Shown: piece by piece, positions 49,507 to 61,129 of the stretch
How the letters are laid out: every line of letters starts with the position of its first letter
How positions within the stretch are numbered: position 1 is the first letter of the stretch
Assembly: GCA_964017065.1 (NCBI GenBank)
Contig: OZ024792.1
Span: 7,559,754-7,623,753, forward strand
Length of the DNA: 64,000 nucleotides
Source of the DNA: Haliclona indistincta
Lineage: Eukaryota; Porifera; Demospongiae; Haplosclerida; Chalinidae
Reading direction: 5' to 3'
The notes under the pieces: model-generated
Seen by the model: only the letters and a program-made list of their open reading frames with translations
The model's database searches: none
What the model was told of the DNA's origin: nothing
Made by a program: the position numbers and the translations under genes

Positions 49507-50379
49507 TGCACGCACGCACACGCACACACACACGGCTCACCCTGAACTCTCTGAGAATAGTGTGTATGCTAGTCTCTCCGGAAATGTTGGCCATGATATC
49601 CAGCTATAATGACGACACACAGTAACACTACAGTGCAGTTAACAAGATGAAATAAGCGACCTTCAGCAGTCGAATGTGAGTAGGATCATTTGAGTTGACA
49701 AAGAAACTCTTCAGATATGGCTCAAACATGTTCTAGAGAATAGAAAAATAGTGTGCAACTATGTGATAACATTTATACTACATGTTGTATAATCAATGAG
49801 TTAGTCACATGATGATGACTGATAACACAAGTAGCTTACTGGTCTCTCTGCTGACAATGTGGCTATGTTGCTGAGCACGATTGACTGCACTTCACTGCAA
49901 GGTTGTGATAAAACCCACATTATTATACTATCTAAAATGTTTTGTCTCACCATGGTCCCTTCAGTAAGCGAATGAGTGGTCTAGCTATCAGTCCAACCTC
50001 ATTACGAGGACCAACATGATGATATAGCTGAGCTACTGCCATCACAACCTGCAGTGAGAACAGTGACATTTCACAACCAAAAAGATAGTGAGAGAGATAG
50101 AACTCACAGCAGCATTTCTGCTCTGCAGAAGTGGTTTGCTGACTCGCAACAAGAGGCGGTGATCAGGATCCATGGAGTAGGCCTTCTTCTTGGGCTTCTT
50201 GGAAGATTTCTTCTCCTCATCTTCGTCATCATCATCACTATCACTATTATCACTCTCACTGTCATCGTAGAAATTCTCATTCATAGATTCCTACACATAA
50301 CAACACAATGTCTACCAAACCACAGATAATGTTAACCAACTAGTATCCAGCCAACTACCATTCTGTGATACTGCAACAT

Positions 50380-50469
<90 letters not shown>

Positions 50470-51464
50470 GCACACACACACACACACACACGCACACACA
50501 TCACAAACCTCTTCTTGGTTAGGGTCTATAAACTGCGCTCTGGCATATCGTGTGAGCATGTTGAGTATAGTCACCTGACCCCACTCATCCACGTCCACCA
50601 TCAGATTACACAGCTTACGATAGTTCTTATGAATGAGATCAATCCTATCCGGACAGACCGTTTCATACGCCATTACCACACTGCCAGCAACCAGCTACAG
50701 GAGTTTAGAACAGCCAGGAGAGAATAAAGACTTGAAACAGACAAAACAGGTCTAATTTACTAAACACACGATGCTTCATGAATACAATGAACAGACAATG
50801 AGAATAAGAAGCCATGTACTAGCACAATATTGACAAACATGCTCACAGTGGTCTGGTCTTTCAGTAGTTTCTCAATGACCTCGACCAATTGTTCCTTCAG
50901 CTCAGGATCCAAACTGCACAATAACACATACCATCAGTACAGCAACCAGAAACACTTGATACCAGCACAATAACCAGAAACACTCAACCAGTAACACTAG
51001 TGTGTCATGTTATGTCTGCATAGAAATTTATTATTACCTGAAGAGTTTCGGGATAGCATGAGCGGCTGTCTTTCTCACATACGGAGACATGTCAGTTACA
51101 GACTGTGAAAAGAGAGTGTGTCACGTACGTACAATGGATAGAGGTGTGTACCTCTTTAATGGACAGCATCATGATAGGAGCAATGATGGGCACTCTGATG
51201 CTGGACAGCACTCTCAGAGCACTGGCTCGAATCAACTGATTAGGATCCTATACAAAAATTACGCCAAGATCCTTTCATGAGTATAAATAATTATTACAAC
51301 TATTTGCATGTATGTGTAATAAAAAATTATAGTATAATACATTTGTCATAATTTGTGCAGTCACGGACCTTTAGTGCTTTCTGAAAGGTACTGATGGAAA
51401 GCAGTGCCAGGTCTTGTTGCTCTTCGGCGTATCGTACAAGATACACGTAAACCAGCTTCTTGAT

Positions 51465-51524
<60 letters not shown>

Positions 51525-52305
51525 CAGAGCAGTTTACAATAGTAACAATAGAAACAGTAGTAGGCTAATAGCTAAACACTACCTTTTATTGTTATCTAAA
51601 TCAGCATTACTCACAAAAACTAATAGTTTCAGTTAGTAGTATTTTAGCAGTAGTATTATAAACTACCTCTGGGTTTTTGGAGACCACATTCTTGACTACA
51701 GCTGGAAATAGGTTGGTACAGTCACGCCCCTTAGCTACCATCTGCAGAGACAAGAGGAATTTACAATAACAATTTTAGGTGGAAAAAGGAATACTGAAAA
51801 TAAACACATTTGGTTATTGTCAGCAGCACAAGCAGGAAGGTCACTCACTCCAATGATGATCTTCATGGCTTCTAGCTTGGTGCTGTCCTTGCCTCCATCC
51901 AGCATGGCTTGTAGATCTTCATGCCTGAGGTGGTAATACAGTGTTCAGACTAAACACTAGACATGAGTGTAGATTATGCTTGTACACAACAACACACTTA
52001 GACTGACGTCATAACATCAACATGGCGGACAGAACCCTACCACGCCCCCCATAGGCACAGAAAAACAAGGCTGATTTCTTACACATTGTTCGGTACACCA
52101 GCAAGTACACACACGTGGCTTTTAGGTAGCCATGGCGAGTATTATACTCACGGCAAAACACTCACTTTTTGTAGTCGAGCCCCACTAAAGGAGCGGAGGA
52201 CGAATAGCCGGTCCTTCCATTGGTCTGTTGGTTGTCCTCTGTAGCCTCGCTACCAAATCCAGTCGGAGTGTCGCTAACAGATGCGTTGTAACCACCCGTA
52301 GCCAT
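46447..52305 (-). CDS. AP3B1: AP-3 complex beta subunit (complete)
   Basis: This is the large beta subunit of the AP-3 adaptor, which sorts cargo from endosomes/TGN to lysosome-related organelles. It has about 27 short-intron exons and about 1000 aa. The first exons are 52166-52305 (start codon at 52305, [17 protein letters not shown]), 51849-51924, 51667-51741, 51369-51464, 51152-51247, 51038-51102, 50847-50913 and 50509-50694. Trunk motifs match the family: [72 protein letters not shown] and [15 protein letters not shown]. Two acidic Ser/Asp/Glu segments mark the hinge (50230-50280; 47700-47945), and the ear ends at 46447 ([17 protein letters not shown]). A 51-bp intron near 46735-46785 is inferred by similarity to the vertebrate protein. 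The family symbol is used; the vertebrate B1/B2 split may not apply. Confidence 0.92.
50379..50499. repeat. CA microsatellite in AP-3 beta intron
   Basis: This is an almost pure (CA)n run of about 120 bp. The left AP-3 beta copy has a shorter CA/CG-rich run at the same intron position (about 5865-5932). Open frames across it are artefacts. Confidence 0.95.
51467..51522. repeat. GA microsatellite in AP-3 beta intron
   Basis: A (GA)n run lies directly next to the exon at 51369-51464. On the gene strand it forms the pyrimidine tract of the acceptor. Confidence 0.9.
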
Positions 52306-52506
52306 TCAACTTCTGCTCCACTGTGACCTAAACCAGAGATCAATATCGCTAAGTCACGTGCAAAAAATGGGCTTGACGCACCCGCGGGCCCGGCCCGGCC
52401 CGATAATTAATCAGCCACGCCCTTCAAACTTCAAAGGACACGTGCGCCGATAATTTTCATCAAGAAATTCAATGACACCTAAAATTATGATTACACTAGT
52501 ATTCTG

Positions 52507-53194
52507 TTATGCAGCAGCATTTCTAACTCTCTTGTATCCTCGTACAACCTTGCTAGGGTCAGGCTTGGCATTCCAATCAACAGTGCTGTACTTGAGCGGC
52601 TTGTCTCTCAGGTAATACAGCTTGGCACGTCTCCTTCTCTCCAGCCATAGCACCTCGATCTTTTTAATCTGAGGAGAGTAGAGTTCAAACATTCTCTCAA
52701 CAGGAACATGCCCGATGACATTCCTCAGTATGAATGTAGTGCCCAGTCCTTTGTTGCGACGAGATATGCAGATGCCGACAAACTTGTTCAAACCAGTTGG
52801 AGAGGCTGGATCGGCATATGTAACAGACAAGTGACAACCTCCTTCAAAGTACGGTATCTCGATGTTCCTCGATCGTTTTTGAACGTCAGACTGATTTAGA
52901 AATTTAATGAGATTAGTGTGAGCTTCTTTAGGAGTAGTGCACATTGGCCCAAACTTGTTGCTCACTCTTGCCATAGAAGGGTCAGATACATCGCTAACAC
53001 TTTCACAGCCATCAACAGTGTCTTGTGGTACTGTTTCTGTTACTTCAGTGGGAGCATCTATACTTTGTGAGCAAAATAGCGCTCGAGAAATACCTATGTC
53101 ATAATAATGAATTACTGTGACTAGGCCAATTACACTTACATGGACGTGGCAGCAGTCTCGCCAACTGCCTACTAGCTGTTGACAGAAGAAGCAT
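52507..53194 (-). CDS. MRPL19: Mitochondrial ribosomal protein bL19m
   Basis: Two exons, 53140-53194 and 52507-53093, join in frame to 213 aa. Exon 1 (MLLLSTASRQLARLLP) is basic and hydroxylated, with no acidic residue, as expected for a mitochondrial targeting peptide. The bL19 core is clear in exon 2: GTTFILRNVIGHVPVERMF, YSPQIKKIEVLWLERRRRAK and KLYYLRDKPLKYSTVDW. bL19 sits at the interface of the large and small mitoribosomal subunits. The gene is 200 bp downstream of the AP-3 beta start and head-to-head with the first four-TM gene (120-bp gap). A broken copy lies at 57077-58625. Confidence 0.93.
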
Positions 53195-53314
53195 GGTTGA
53201 CGAGTTGATAGTCACGCCTACATAATTATTATGATTAAAATAATATTATTTTATAATTAATCTGTCACGCCCATAATAAATAATATAAAATACCCTGCGG
53301 CCTGCGCGATAACC
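53195..53314. promoter_or_regulatory. Head-to-head intergenic promoter, MRPL19 / four-TM gene 1
   Basis: A 120-bp gap separates the divergent start codons. It contains two GTCACGCC boxes (GTCACGCCTA, GTCACGCCCA) around an AT-rich core. The boxes are also present in the second copy (58626-58754). A shared bidirectional promoter is inferred from the spacing. Confidence 0.6.
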
Positions 53315-55328
53315 ATGGGTTCAAGAAAATCAGTGAAAATAGCAGCGACTGTTCTCCTCATTGTTGGAAATCTGTTCATGTTACCATTTCTTGGGACGCT
53401 AATCTTTTATACAGTGTTACTAGGTCAAAACCGTGTGACCTCGTAAGCAGTCCGGCTCGTAACTTCTGTCAATCATTCTGTCATTACTCTTCTTGCAGCG
53501 TACTCACGTTACTATTTCTACCCGCGTATATTGCCTTTGTGAGCTACAAAGTCGGGTCTGTTCTTGGACTACTACACATACTAGCGGAACCTCGACGGCC
53601 GCGCAAATGGATCCTTCTTGTCATTGTATCCTTTCATAGGGTGTCCAATGGACAGTCACAGATTCAGCGGGCTTGCATCTCGGTGTGTACATGTAGACTA
53701 AGGACTCCAGCGCTTTTGTAAATTGTGCTGTAGCAACCCTAATGCAGATTTTACTTAGTTAGGTATCAATACATCTGCACAGCGAGTGATAGTGATACAC
53801 ACTTCCATCTGGCTCAAATATTTCTGTTCTGGTTTTTAGTATAAGTTTTGGCGGTTTTGGCTTTCAGTGCTTCCAGCTTAAAGAGGGCAACTTTTTAAAT
53901 TGAATATACTGTCATGTAATACCAATAGGTTCTATGTTAAATCTGGTCTGAAACATGATACATCATTACTGATAATAAAATTAATATGAAGTATAAATGA
54001 CTCACAACAAAAATTATGAATGAATACGTAGAATTCATTAACACACGTCACCAGGCAAAGATTTTAGGCTTGAAAATTTGCGTTTTACTTGCAGTCTTTC
54101 TCAGTTCACTTTGAACACGAGATTATTCCGTATTGCGTATACGTACACTCGGTTCAACATACATGTTTCACGTGCAAACGGGGCGGTACAACCGCGGTGC
54201 ACGCAATGAGCAATAATCTCGTGTTCAAAGTTAAGTCAATTTTGTCATACTCCACAAGGAATGGTTCAATTTTCAATAAAAGTTGGCTTGGTTGCAGCTT
54301 GGTTGCTTACTTTTATTGCATAATGTTTTTATCTACTAAAACCAAAACTGACTTAAACACATGAAATTTCTCCTTTTTAGAGGTTCAAAAAGTTTTTAGG
54401 CTCAAATTTTAAGAATGCTGTTTAATTAGCAGGTAGTTGACAAATTGCATAAGTTTATGTGTTGCAAAAATCAAATATGTAATAATATTTAAACGGTACA
54501 GTAGTTGTATTAAAAAATATCACAGTGCACTTGATAAGGTATTCTTTTAACCAAGGTTATTGTGACCATTGGAAGTTCCTTTTCTTGTCTTGCTGCATTT
54601 AGATCATCAAATTTGTCTGTTTTACCAGCCTTGATAGTGTATACTTCAGTCTGGAATCACTTTTGAGTAGCTCAAGAATGATTTGTCTTTTAACGCTATT
54701 AAAAAGTTGCCCTCTTTAAGCTGGAAGCACTGTACGATTGGCTAGCTCCGTACGCGTCCAGTTATTTCTAGTGTTTTAATTTTTTCCTGCAAAAAGGAAG
54801 GACTTGGTGCTTCTCTGTTTCTCCGTTCTATGTTCAGGTCAAACCACTTTATATATACACCGAGATGCAAGTCGGCTGAATCTGTGATTGTCAAATTTTT
54901 CATTGGACACCCTACCTTTCACACGCACTGTACTGCATGCAAACTTATAATACTGATTCAAGAAGACCCACAAAGCTTAATTCCTTCACTGCATTGTAGA
55001 AAATTCTTATGGACATAGTGTTCTTCTTGTCTGCAGTTTTGATGATACTAGAATCAATCCCTTTCTTACAGATTGGTAGTGGTATTTTCCTTTTTTCAAT
55101 CTTACTTGAAGTAGGGATCATAGTAATTGCCGCTTCTTGTTATGTAAGTCACAAGCAGTGAAACATGCATTTATATATATTTTTATTTCATTGCAGATTG
55201 CTAGCTTTTGTGTGTGGTATTGCTTTCTCTGCGTACAAAAACCGAATAATGTAGATGATCAAGAAAACGGTGATATTAATAATGAGGAAGTTGAGATGGA
55301 TTCCATGGACGAAAGACCACCAGTTTAA
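53315..55328 (+). CDS. Four-TM protein, family copy 1
   Basis: Four exons (53315-53442, 53499-53625, 55000-55143 and 55197-55328) join in frame to 176 aa. Exon 1 has TM1 (KIAATVLLIVGNLFMLPFLG), exon 2 has TM2 (LTLLFLPAYIAFVSYKVGSV) plus a basic loop (EPRRPRKW), exon 3 has TM3-4 and exon 4 an acidic tail (NNEEVEMDSMDERPPV). Both ends are predicted cytosolic. The family is not recognised and it is not a classical tetraspanin, since there is no CCG motif. Intron 2 is enlarged by a 1.28-kb transposon, which could be removed by splicing. The exon structure is confirmed by the three sister genes. Confidence 0.75.
53637..54914. mobile_element. Non-autonomous TIR transposon, probably hAT-like
   Basis: 1278 bp are inserted in intron 2 of four-TM gene 1. 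The ends are TAGGGTGTCCAATG and its reverse complement, flanked by the 7-bp duplication CCTTTCA (53630-53636 and 54915-54921). Inverted subterminal blocks include CACAGATTCAGC and CAGTGCTTCCAGCTTAAAGA (about 53867 and 54715). A nested inverted repeat, ACTTTGAACACGAGATTATT, lies at 54107-54230. No transposase was found. The hAT assignment rests on the end sequence and the roughly 8-bp target duplication and is tentative. Confidence 0.75.
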
Positions 55329-55746
55329 TCTTCATGCATCTTCAATCTTCAAATATAAAATAGAACGTTTTGTTTTGTCTTTTTGCTTTGCTTTTTACTA
55401 GTGTAGACTACATTGATTATAATGAATATTGTTAACTTATTCATCACGAGACTACGTAGTCTGGCCGCTGCCCCTCCCCGCCTATTGAGTGGGTGGTGGA
55501 CGGCGTGTAGTAGTCTCGTTCCCAGACCACACCTCTTCCGCTTTACTTCTGAGAGGGTCTGGCAGCTTGCTCGACTTTTCTCGGTCCTGGTGACGTCATT
55601 ATCACATTGGTAGTCACATGAACAACAGTATTCATTCCAGTTATTAATTTTGATAGTTATTAATAGGCGTGCGTGCATACAGCTAGCTGCCATGGATCTA
55701 TGCTATTTGCCATGTTTCACTAGCTCCTGGATGTGGACGCAGACAT
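55329..55746. other. Intergenic with a GC-richer insertion, no gene seen
   Basis: The flank TTAACTTATTCATCACGAGA is shared with four-TM gene 2 (near 59590). Directly after it the two copies differ. From about 55445 this copy holds a GC-richer block (CTACGTAGTCTGGCCGCTGC, later TAGTCTCGTTCCCAGACC) absent from the other. It is probably a short mobile insertion, of unknown type. Confidence 0.45.
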
Positions 55747-57040
55747 TTGTCTGGAAGTGTACTAGAGTTTCTAAGAGTTCAAGTGCTAGAGGAATGTTTT
55801 CTCTGTAAAGAATGCTTTAGAAAGGCACAACGGGGATACAACTGTCAGGCTACAGCTCGCAATATTCTTTCAGATTTGCGACAACTTCGACAGAGCAGAG
55901 TGCAGTCAGAAGAAAACACTATAATTACCGACAGAGACCTATTGCTGGTAGATGCATGCACTCAAACTACATTTGAGGATATTAATTTATCCTACAAGTG
56001 AAATTTCTACACCATCAGGTATACCATATACACTTCAATTAGTGATTATATATGTTTGATCCTATACTCTGTAAAGGTTTTAAACGTAAAACAACTGAGG
56101 ATTTGTGTGTTACACCTAAACGTGCAAGACTCGGTGAGACGCCAGATAGCATAGTGAAGGTTTGTTTGGTTATATTAAACCATAACTTTTGTTAATCATA
56201 ATAGGTAGTTCACACTAAAGGAAGACAAACACGGTGCTTCCGTGTGATGTTACCCGTAAAGCGAGCAATCGTTAAGAGTTTGCGTTACAAGCAACCAAAC
56301 TACACAACCAACTCAATCTTTCAAGTCAGCTCAATGAGAAAGGCAATGGTTGAACAGGTGGTCAAGGTATGCATCACTATTCATATCAATTATACTTCAT
56401 ATTATTTTTTATTTTTCTATACACTAGAGTGTTAGAAAAGAATGTCGAGCACTCTCTACGAAGTCCTCCAGTTTTCGTGTAGCCAACATCAATGCACTGA
56501 AAACTGTTGATCTGACGTCATTAGACAATGAGCTTTCTCAGCGTGCACCGATTTTAAATGCTGTGCTACGTGGTGCATGTGGACAGACCTCAGCAACCCA
56601 GTCAAAGAGCAGGTTTCCCTTGATGGCAGCAGCAGTTCTCCTTAAGGGTCGAAACAAGGCTCTTTGTTTGTTACAGAGTATTGTTGGAGCTATTTTGTAT
56701 AGCGGTCATGCATCTAAAATGGTTAGCCTGCTCTGACGATGAAGCTAGAAATTTTGATTACATCATTTTATTTACTTCTTGTGTATAGGTGTATGGTAGA
56801 CTGAGTCGGCTTGGAGTATGTAACACTCAGCCAGCAGTGAATAAGCTAGTTAGGCTATGTGGCAAGAACCATGACCACAAGATCAAGGTGTGGAAAGCTG
56901 AACTGTGCAATACAAATCAGCACCCTATAGTGTCAAAGTCATGTTCGTATGTTATCGTTGGTGACAACATCGACAAAACAAGAGATATGACAGCGGAGAT
57001 TAGCGGAGAAACAACAACTAGTATACTCTTTCCCAGCTGA
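55747..57040 (+). pseudogene. Fragment of an unrecognised multi-exon gene
   Basis: Several exon-like blocks with good splice signals occur: about 55747-56000 (LEECFLCKECF, RDLLLVDACTQTTF), about 56078-56162, about 56207-56368 (RCFRVMLPVKRAIVKSLRYK), about 56429-56720 (RAPILNAVLRGAC, FPLMAAAVLLKGRNKALCLL) and about 56789-57040 (RLGVCNTQPAVNKLVRLCGK, SYVIVGDNIDKTRDM). The style, notably the GDNID motif, recalls multicopy invertebrate proteins with DUF6589-like domains; that link is weak and from memory. The first block has a stop before its likely donor and the 3' end stops where MRPL19 sequence begins, so this looks like an incomplete inserted copy. Confidence 0.45.
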
Positions 57041-57076
57041 TAAGCAGCTACAGAAGGCGATCTAATTCTAATTCTA

Positions 57077-58625
57077 ACTTGTTCAAACCAGTTGGAGAGG
57101 CTGGATCGGCATATGTAACAGACAAGTGACAACCTCCTTCAAAGTATGGTATCTCAATGTTCCTCGATCGTTTTTGAACGTCAGACTGATTTAGAAATTT
57201 AATGAGATTAGAGGAAATGATCGATTAACGGACACCATGAATAATCGGACGCCGTCACAACTTTTTCGCGAGATGAAGCGAACGGCTATTCTTGCAGCTG
57301 TGAAGCTAGGCCTCCCCTGTACATATTTACACTATTATAACAACTGGTTGTTTTTGCGTTTAATAGTAAGGCCTGCATAATGAACAATATCGGACTAGAC
57401 AATGATCGGACGGTTATAATCATTTTTTGACAAACGCTGTCAACACTCTGACAATTAGTTAAAACTTAAAACAAATATGTTCAGTGAATACCTACATCAG
57501 TGCTCTATTAACATAGTAATGGGCGACAGCAACTGTCTGAGTACAAGCTTGCAGCGACTAGTTCTCACCCTACAGGTAACGCCCTCAATAATCGGTCAAC
57601 CAAAATGTGATCTTAAATTGCAACGCTCGCTGGGATCGCATCAGTGACGAAGTAAGCCCATAACTATAATTAGTATGACTGTGTTTAGTGATCATTATGT
57701 CGTTTCAGGTGTTTATTCACTCACTGAGCTTTCCTTGTATACCCTGTGCTACACAACACATGATGACGTCAAATAACCGAATGCATTTCAATTCTCAGTA
57801 TGCTATGGCTATATGACACCTGAAACAGCATACGATCACTAAACACAGTCATACTAATTATAGTTATGGGCTTACTTCGTCACTGATGCGATCCCAGCGA
57901 GCGTTGCAATTAATTTTAAGATCACATTTTGGTTGACCGATTATTGAGGGTGAGGGTGAGAACCTGTAGGGTGAGAACTAGTCGCTGCAAGCTTGTACTC
58001 AGACAGTTGCTGTCGCCCATTACTATGTTAATAGAGCACTGATGTAGGTATTCACTGAACATATTTGTTTTAAGTTTTAACTAATTGTCAGAGTGTTGAC
58101 AGCGTTTGTCGAAAAATGATTATAACCGTCCGATCATTGTCTAGTCCGATATTGTTCATTATGCAGGCCTTACTATTAAACGCAAAAACAACCAGTTGTT
58201 ATAATAGTGTAAATATGTACAGGGGAGGCCTAGCTTCACAACTGCAAGAATAGCCGTTCGCTTCATCTTGCGAAAAAGATGTAACGGCGTCCGATTATTC
58301 ATGGTGTCCGTTAATCGATCACTTCCTCTAGTGTGAGCTTCTTTGGGAGTAGCGCACATTGGCCCAAACTTGTTGCTCACCCTCGCCATACTAGGGTCAG
58401 ATACATCGCTAACACTTTCACAGCCATCAACTGTGTCTTGTGGTACTGTTTCTGTCACTTCAGTGGGAGCATCTATACTTTGTGAGCAAAATAGCACTCG
58501 AGTCTCGAGGAATACCTATGTTAGAAAAATATTAATAATGAATTACTGTGACTAGGCTAATTACACTTACATGGACGTGGTAGCAGTCTCGCCAACTGCC
58601 TACTAGCTGTTGACAGAAGAAGCAT
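57077..58625 (-). pseudogene. MRPL19: MRPL19 copy 2, truncated and disrupted
   Basis: It matches MRPL19 from the targeting exon (start at 58625) through the exon 2 N-terminal part (SQSIDAPTEVTETVPQDTV, MARVSNKFGPM) to PTGLNKF at 57077, where homology ends abruptly against another gene fragment. The C-terminal 100 residues, including the rRNA-binding core, are absent. It is further broken by the 1.1-kb element at 57211-58328 and by an insertion of about 8 bp (TCTCGAG repeat) near the exon 2 start. It is non-functional. Confidence 0.9.
57211..58328. mobile_element. Foldback element with about 0.5-kb inverted arms, TA duplication
   Basis: Comparison with intact MRPL19 (GAGATTAGTGTGAGC) places the insertion exactly, with TA repeated on both sides (57209-57210 and 58329-58330). 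The ends are GAGGAARTGATCGATTAACG. The arms, about 57211-57715 and 57816-58328, are over 90% reverse complementary. The loop of about 100 bp contains TGATGACGTCA. TA duplication is typical of Tc1/mariner/pogo elements. No transposase frame was found, so it is non-autonomous. Confidence 0.9.
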
Positions 58626-58754
58626 GGTTGATGACGAGTTGATAGTCACGCCTACATTAAATAATTAATCAGTCACGCCCACATAGATAAAAAATTAATA
58701 TAAGAACAGCTCCATCCAGCCCCGTTCAGACCATAGACAGAGCGCGATAAAACC
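58626..58754. promoter_or_regulatory. Duplicated head-to-head promoter, MRPL19 copy 2 / four-TM gene 2
   Basis: This 129-bp gap is homologous to 53195-53314, with both GTCACGCC boxes kept (TAGTCACGCCTACA, AATCAGTCACGCCCAC). Its MRPL19 side now drives a pseudogene, while the four-TM side is intact. Confidence 0.55.
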
Positions 58755-59497
58755 ATGGATTCAAGAAAATCAGTGAAAATAGCAGCGATTGTTCTCCTCA
58801 TTGTTGGAAATGTGTTCATGTTAGCATTTCTTGGGATGCTAATCTCTTATACCGTGTTACTAGGCACTCGTATCTTGTAAGTCATAAAACTTTTGGCAAT
58901 CATTCTGTCATTGGTCTTCCTGCAGCGAAGTGACGTTAGTAGTTCTACCCGCGTATATTGCCTTTGCGAGCTACAAAGTCGGGTCTGTCCTTGGACTAAT
59001 ACACATACTAACGGAACCTCGACGGCGCAAATGGATTCTTGTTGTCATCGTATCCTTCACTATATGCTGCATGCAAACTTGTATTACTGAGTCAAGCAGC
59101 ACTACAAAATATAATTCCTTTACTGTATTATAGAAAATTCTTATAGACATAGTGTTCTTCTTGTCTGCAGTTTTGACAGTGCTAGAATCAATCTTTGGAA
59201 TATTTTTTACATTTATTATTGCTTTGTTTGCTAATGATGCCGTATTTCTCACAACACATTGGACCTTACTTGGATTAGGGATCTTAGTAATTGTCATTGC
59301 CGCTGCTTTTTATGTAAGTCACAAGCAGTGGAACATTTTGCAATTATATTTTTATTTCATTGCAGATTGCTAGCTTTTGTGTGTGGTATTGCTTTCTCTG
59401 CGCACAAAAAATGGATGATCAAGATGACCAAGAAAACGGTGATATTAAAATGGAGGAAATTGAGATGGATTCCATGGACAAAAAACCACCAGTTTAA
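58755..59497 (+). CDS. Four-TM protein, family copy 2
   Basis: Four exons (58755-58876, 58926-59049, 59134-59313 and 59366-59497) join in frame to 185 aa. The layout is as in copy 1: TM1 (AAIVLLIVGNVFMLAFLGML), TM2 (VTLVVLPAYIAFASYKVGSV), basic EPRRRKW, TM3-4 (VFFLSAVLTVLESIFGIFF; LLGLGILVIVIAAAFY), a Cys-rich CVWYCFLC at the start of exon 4 and an acidic tail ending KKPPV. Intron 2 is only 84 bp, without the transposon. It is the cleanest member of the family for exon definition. Function unknown. Confidence 0.8.
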
Positions 59498-60173
59498 TTT
59501 TCATGCATCTTCAACCAAAAGTGTTTGTCTTATTGCTTTGCAACTCTTTTTTTACTGGTGTAGACTACATTGATTATTGGTCATAATGAATATTGTTAAC
59601 TTATTCATCACGAGATTACATTGTTGTTTTGTACAAGGTCAATGGTTCATGCTCGGTCAAAGTACTCCAATTTGCTCTGACGTCAGTCACGCGTCATGCA
59701 TACGTAGACGTCTGTACCAACTGCTTATCGCAACAAACTGCATTCAGTCCTCGTTGACGGGCAGATAGCTATCGTAAGCTGCATTACTGAATTTTTACTG
59801 CAGCTGAGACAAGGGCGAGAAGTCAGGAAAAGCAGTGAAGATATTGATATTAAATTCAGTACAATACACTTATAGACATAACCAATCATCGAGCATAATT
59901 ATATTATTGTACTCCGATTGTAAGGTCAAGAAATACTATTATTATCTCATGTAGCAATATCCCTGTTGTGTACCCAAAGTACTATGACGTCATGCTTTCT
60001 CGACATGTAGGCGTGGCTACTGCATTGAGCTAGCTAGCGCGCGGTACTTTTGAAAATCCTTCAGGGAAGCAACTGACACTTGGTAATCAGTGCATACCTG
60101 GCGGTATAAATATCCGCAGTTTGTTACATCCATCTGATCATTAATCTGTAAAGTTTAGCAAACGACAAAGACG
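59498..60173. other. Intergenic between four-TM genes 2 and 3
   Basis: No gene was found. The right part (TAGGCGTGGCTACTGCATTG, GCGCGGTACTTTTGAAAATC) is a diverged version of the promoter region of copies 4 and 5 (GGTAGGCGTGGTAG, GGCGGTACTTTTGAA). Confidence 0.5.
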
Positions 60174-60901
60174 ATGTGTTCGAGAAAAGCGGCAAAAATC
60201 GCATCATCTATTCTCCTTGTTGTCGGGAATGTATTCTTATGGGGATTTCTCGCCTTCCTCATCTTTTACACAACGCTGTTAACACCTATCCTCAGGTAAA
60301 AAACGCAATTTAAACTTTTATACGTATGACGTGATCAACTTCGGCAGGTCATTTCTCGCCGTCTTGCTGGGAGGAGGTGCGGTGCTACTCGTACCCCAGT
60401 ATCTCATGATCGTCAGCTACAAGATCGGATCTATTTTTGGGTTATTGCAGATACACATGACCAAACGTCGCTGGATTGATATTGTTGTATCCTTCCTTGT
60501 AGTGTCTGGTACTAGAGTATATGACGTCATACATGTACTAATGAATGCTGTTGTCTTTAACATCGCAAAATAGAAACTTTTTGCAGATCTAGTGTTTCTG
60601 CTGTCAGCTGGAGCAACTATGTTGATCATAGTCTTTGCAATCGTCATAACCGGTTCCACTCTCTCGATTCTTTCTCTCATCCCAGCGGCTGATCTGATCA
60701 TCCTTTTGATTGCCATTAGTTGCTATGTAAGCCAGCAATGCTCATCAATGTCTTCTATTTCCTTATACAAACATCGTACAGTTTTCTAGCCTACTGGTGT
60801 GGAAATGTTCTCAAGAAGAACCAGCTACTGATGCATCAGATCATCAGATGGACACTAGCAACAAGGAAGAATTTGAACTACAAGAAGTTTCAAAGATATA
60901 G
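60174..60901 (+). CDS. Four-TM protein, family copy 3
   Basis: Four exons (60174-60295, 60348-60486, 60574-60726 and 60782-60901) join in frame to 177 aa: MCSRKAAKIASSILLVVG (TM1), SFLAVLLGGGAVLLVPQYLM (TM2), IVSYKIGSIFGLLQIHMTK, KLFADLVFLLSAGATMLIIV (TM3), DLIILLIAISCY (end of TM4) and a Glu-rich tail (ATDASDHQMDTSNKEEFELQ). Splice positions and phases are identical to copies 1 and 2, which supports the model. It belongs to a subgroup with copies 4 and 5. Confidence 0.8.
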
Positions 60902-61129
60902 TGCAAACTTGTTATTGAGTAATACTAATGGTCCACCTAAATTCAAGTAACTGACTTAAATTTGATTACAATAATTTACAAACTGTATAAGTACATCAGA
61001 ATTTTCAGTGCAGGCTTCAGTGTGCATACAATGTTTGTTTGATCGGCAGATTGCATCACATGTGTCATAGCAACCATAATTATGATCCATGCATGCATGC
61101 ATTTTGGATCAGTGCAGAAAATTCCTAGT
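60902..61129. other. 3' flank of four-TM gene 3, no gene seen
   Basis: AT-rich; no coding or RNA gene signal seen. Confidence 0.5.

Noticed and set aside
50312..50727. Open frames made of Val/Cys or His/Thr repeats
   Set aside because: They are translations of the CA microsatellite in an AP-3 beta intron.
58159..58497. 112-residue minus-strand frame as a novel protein
   Set aside because: It is a chimera of MRPL19 exon 2 read into the foldback transposon; homology stops exactly at the insertion border.
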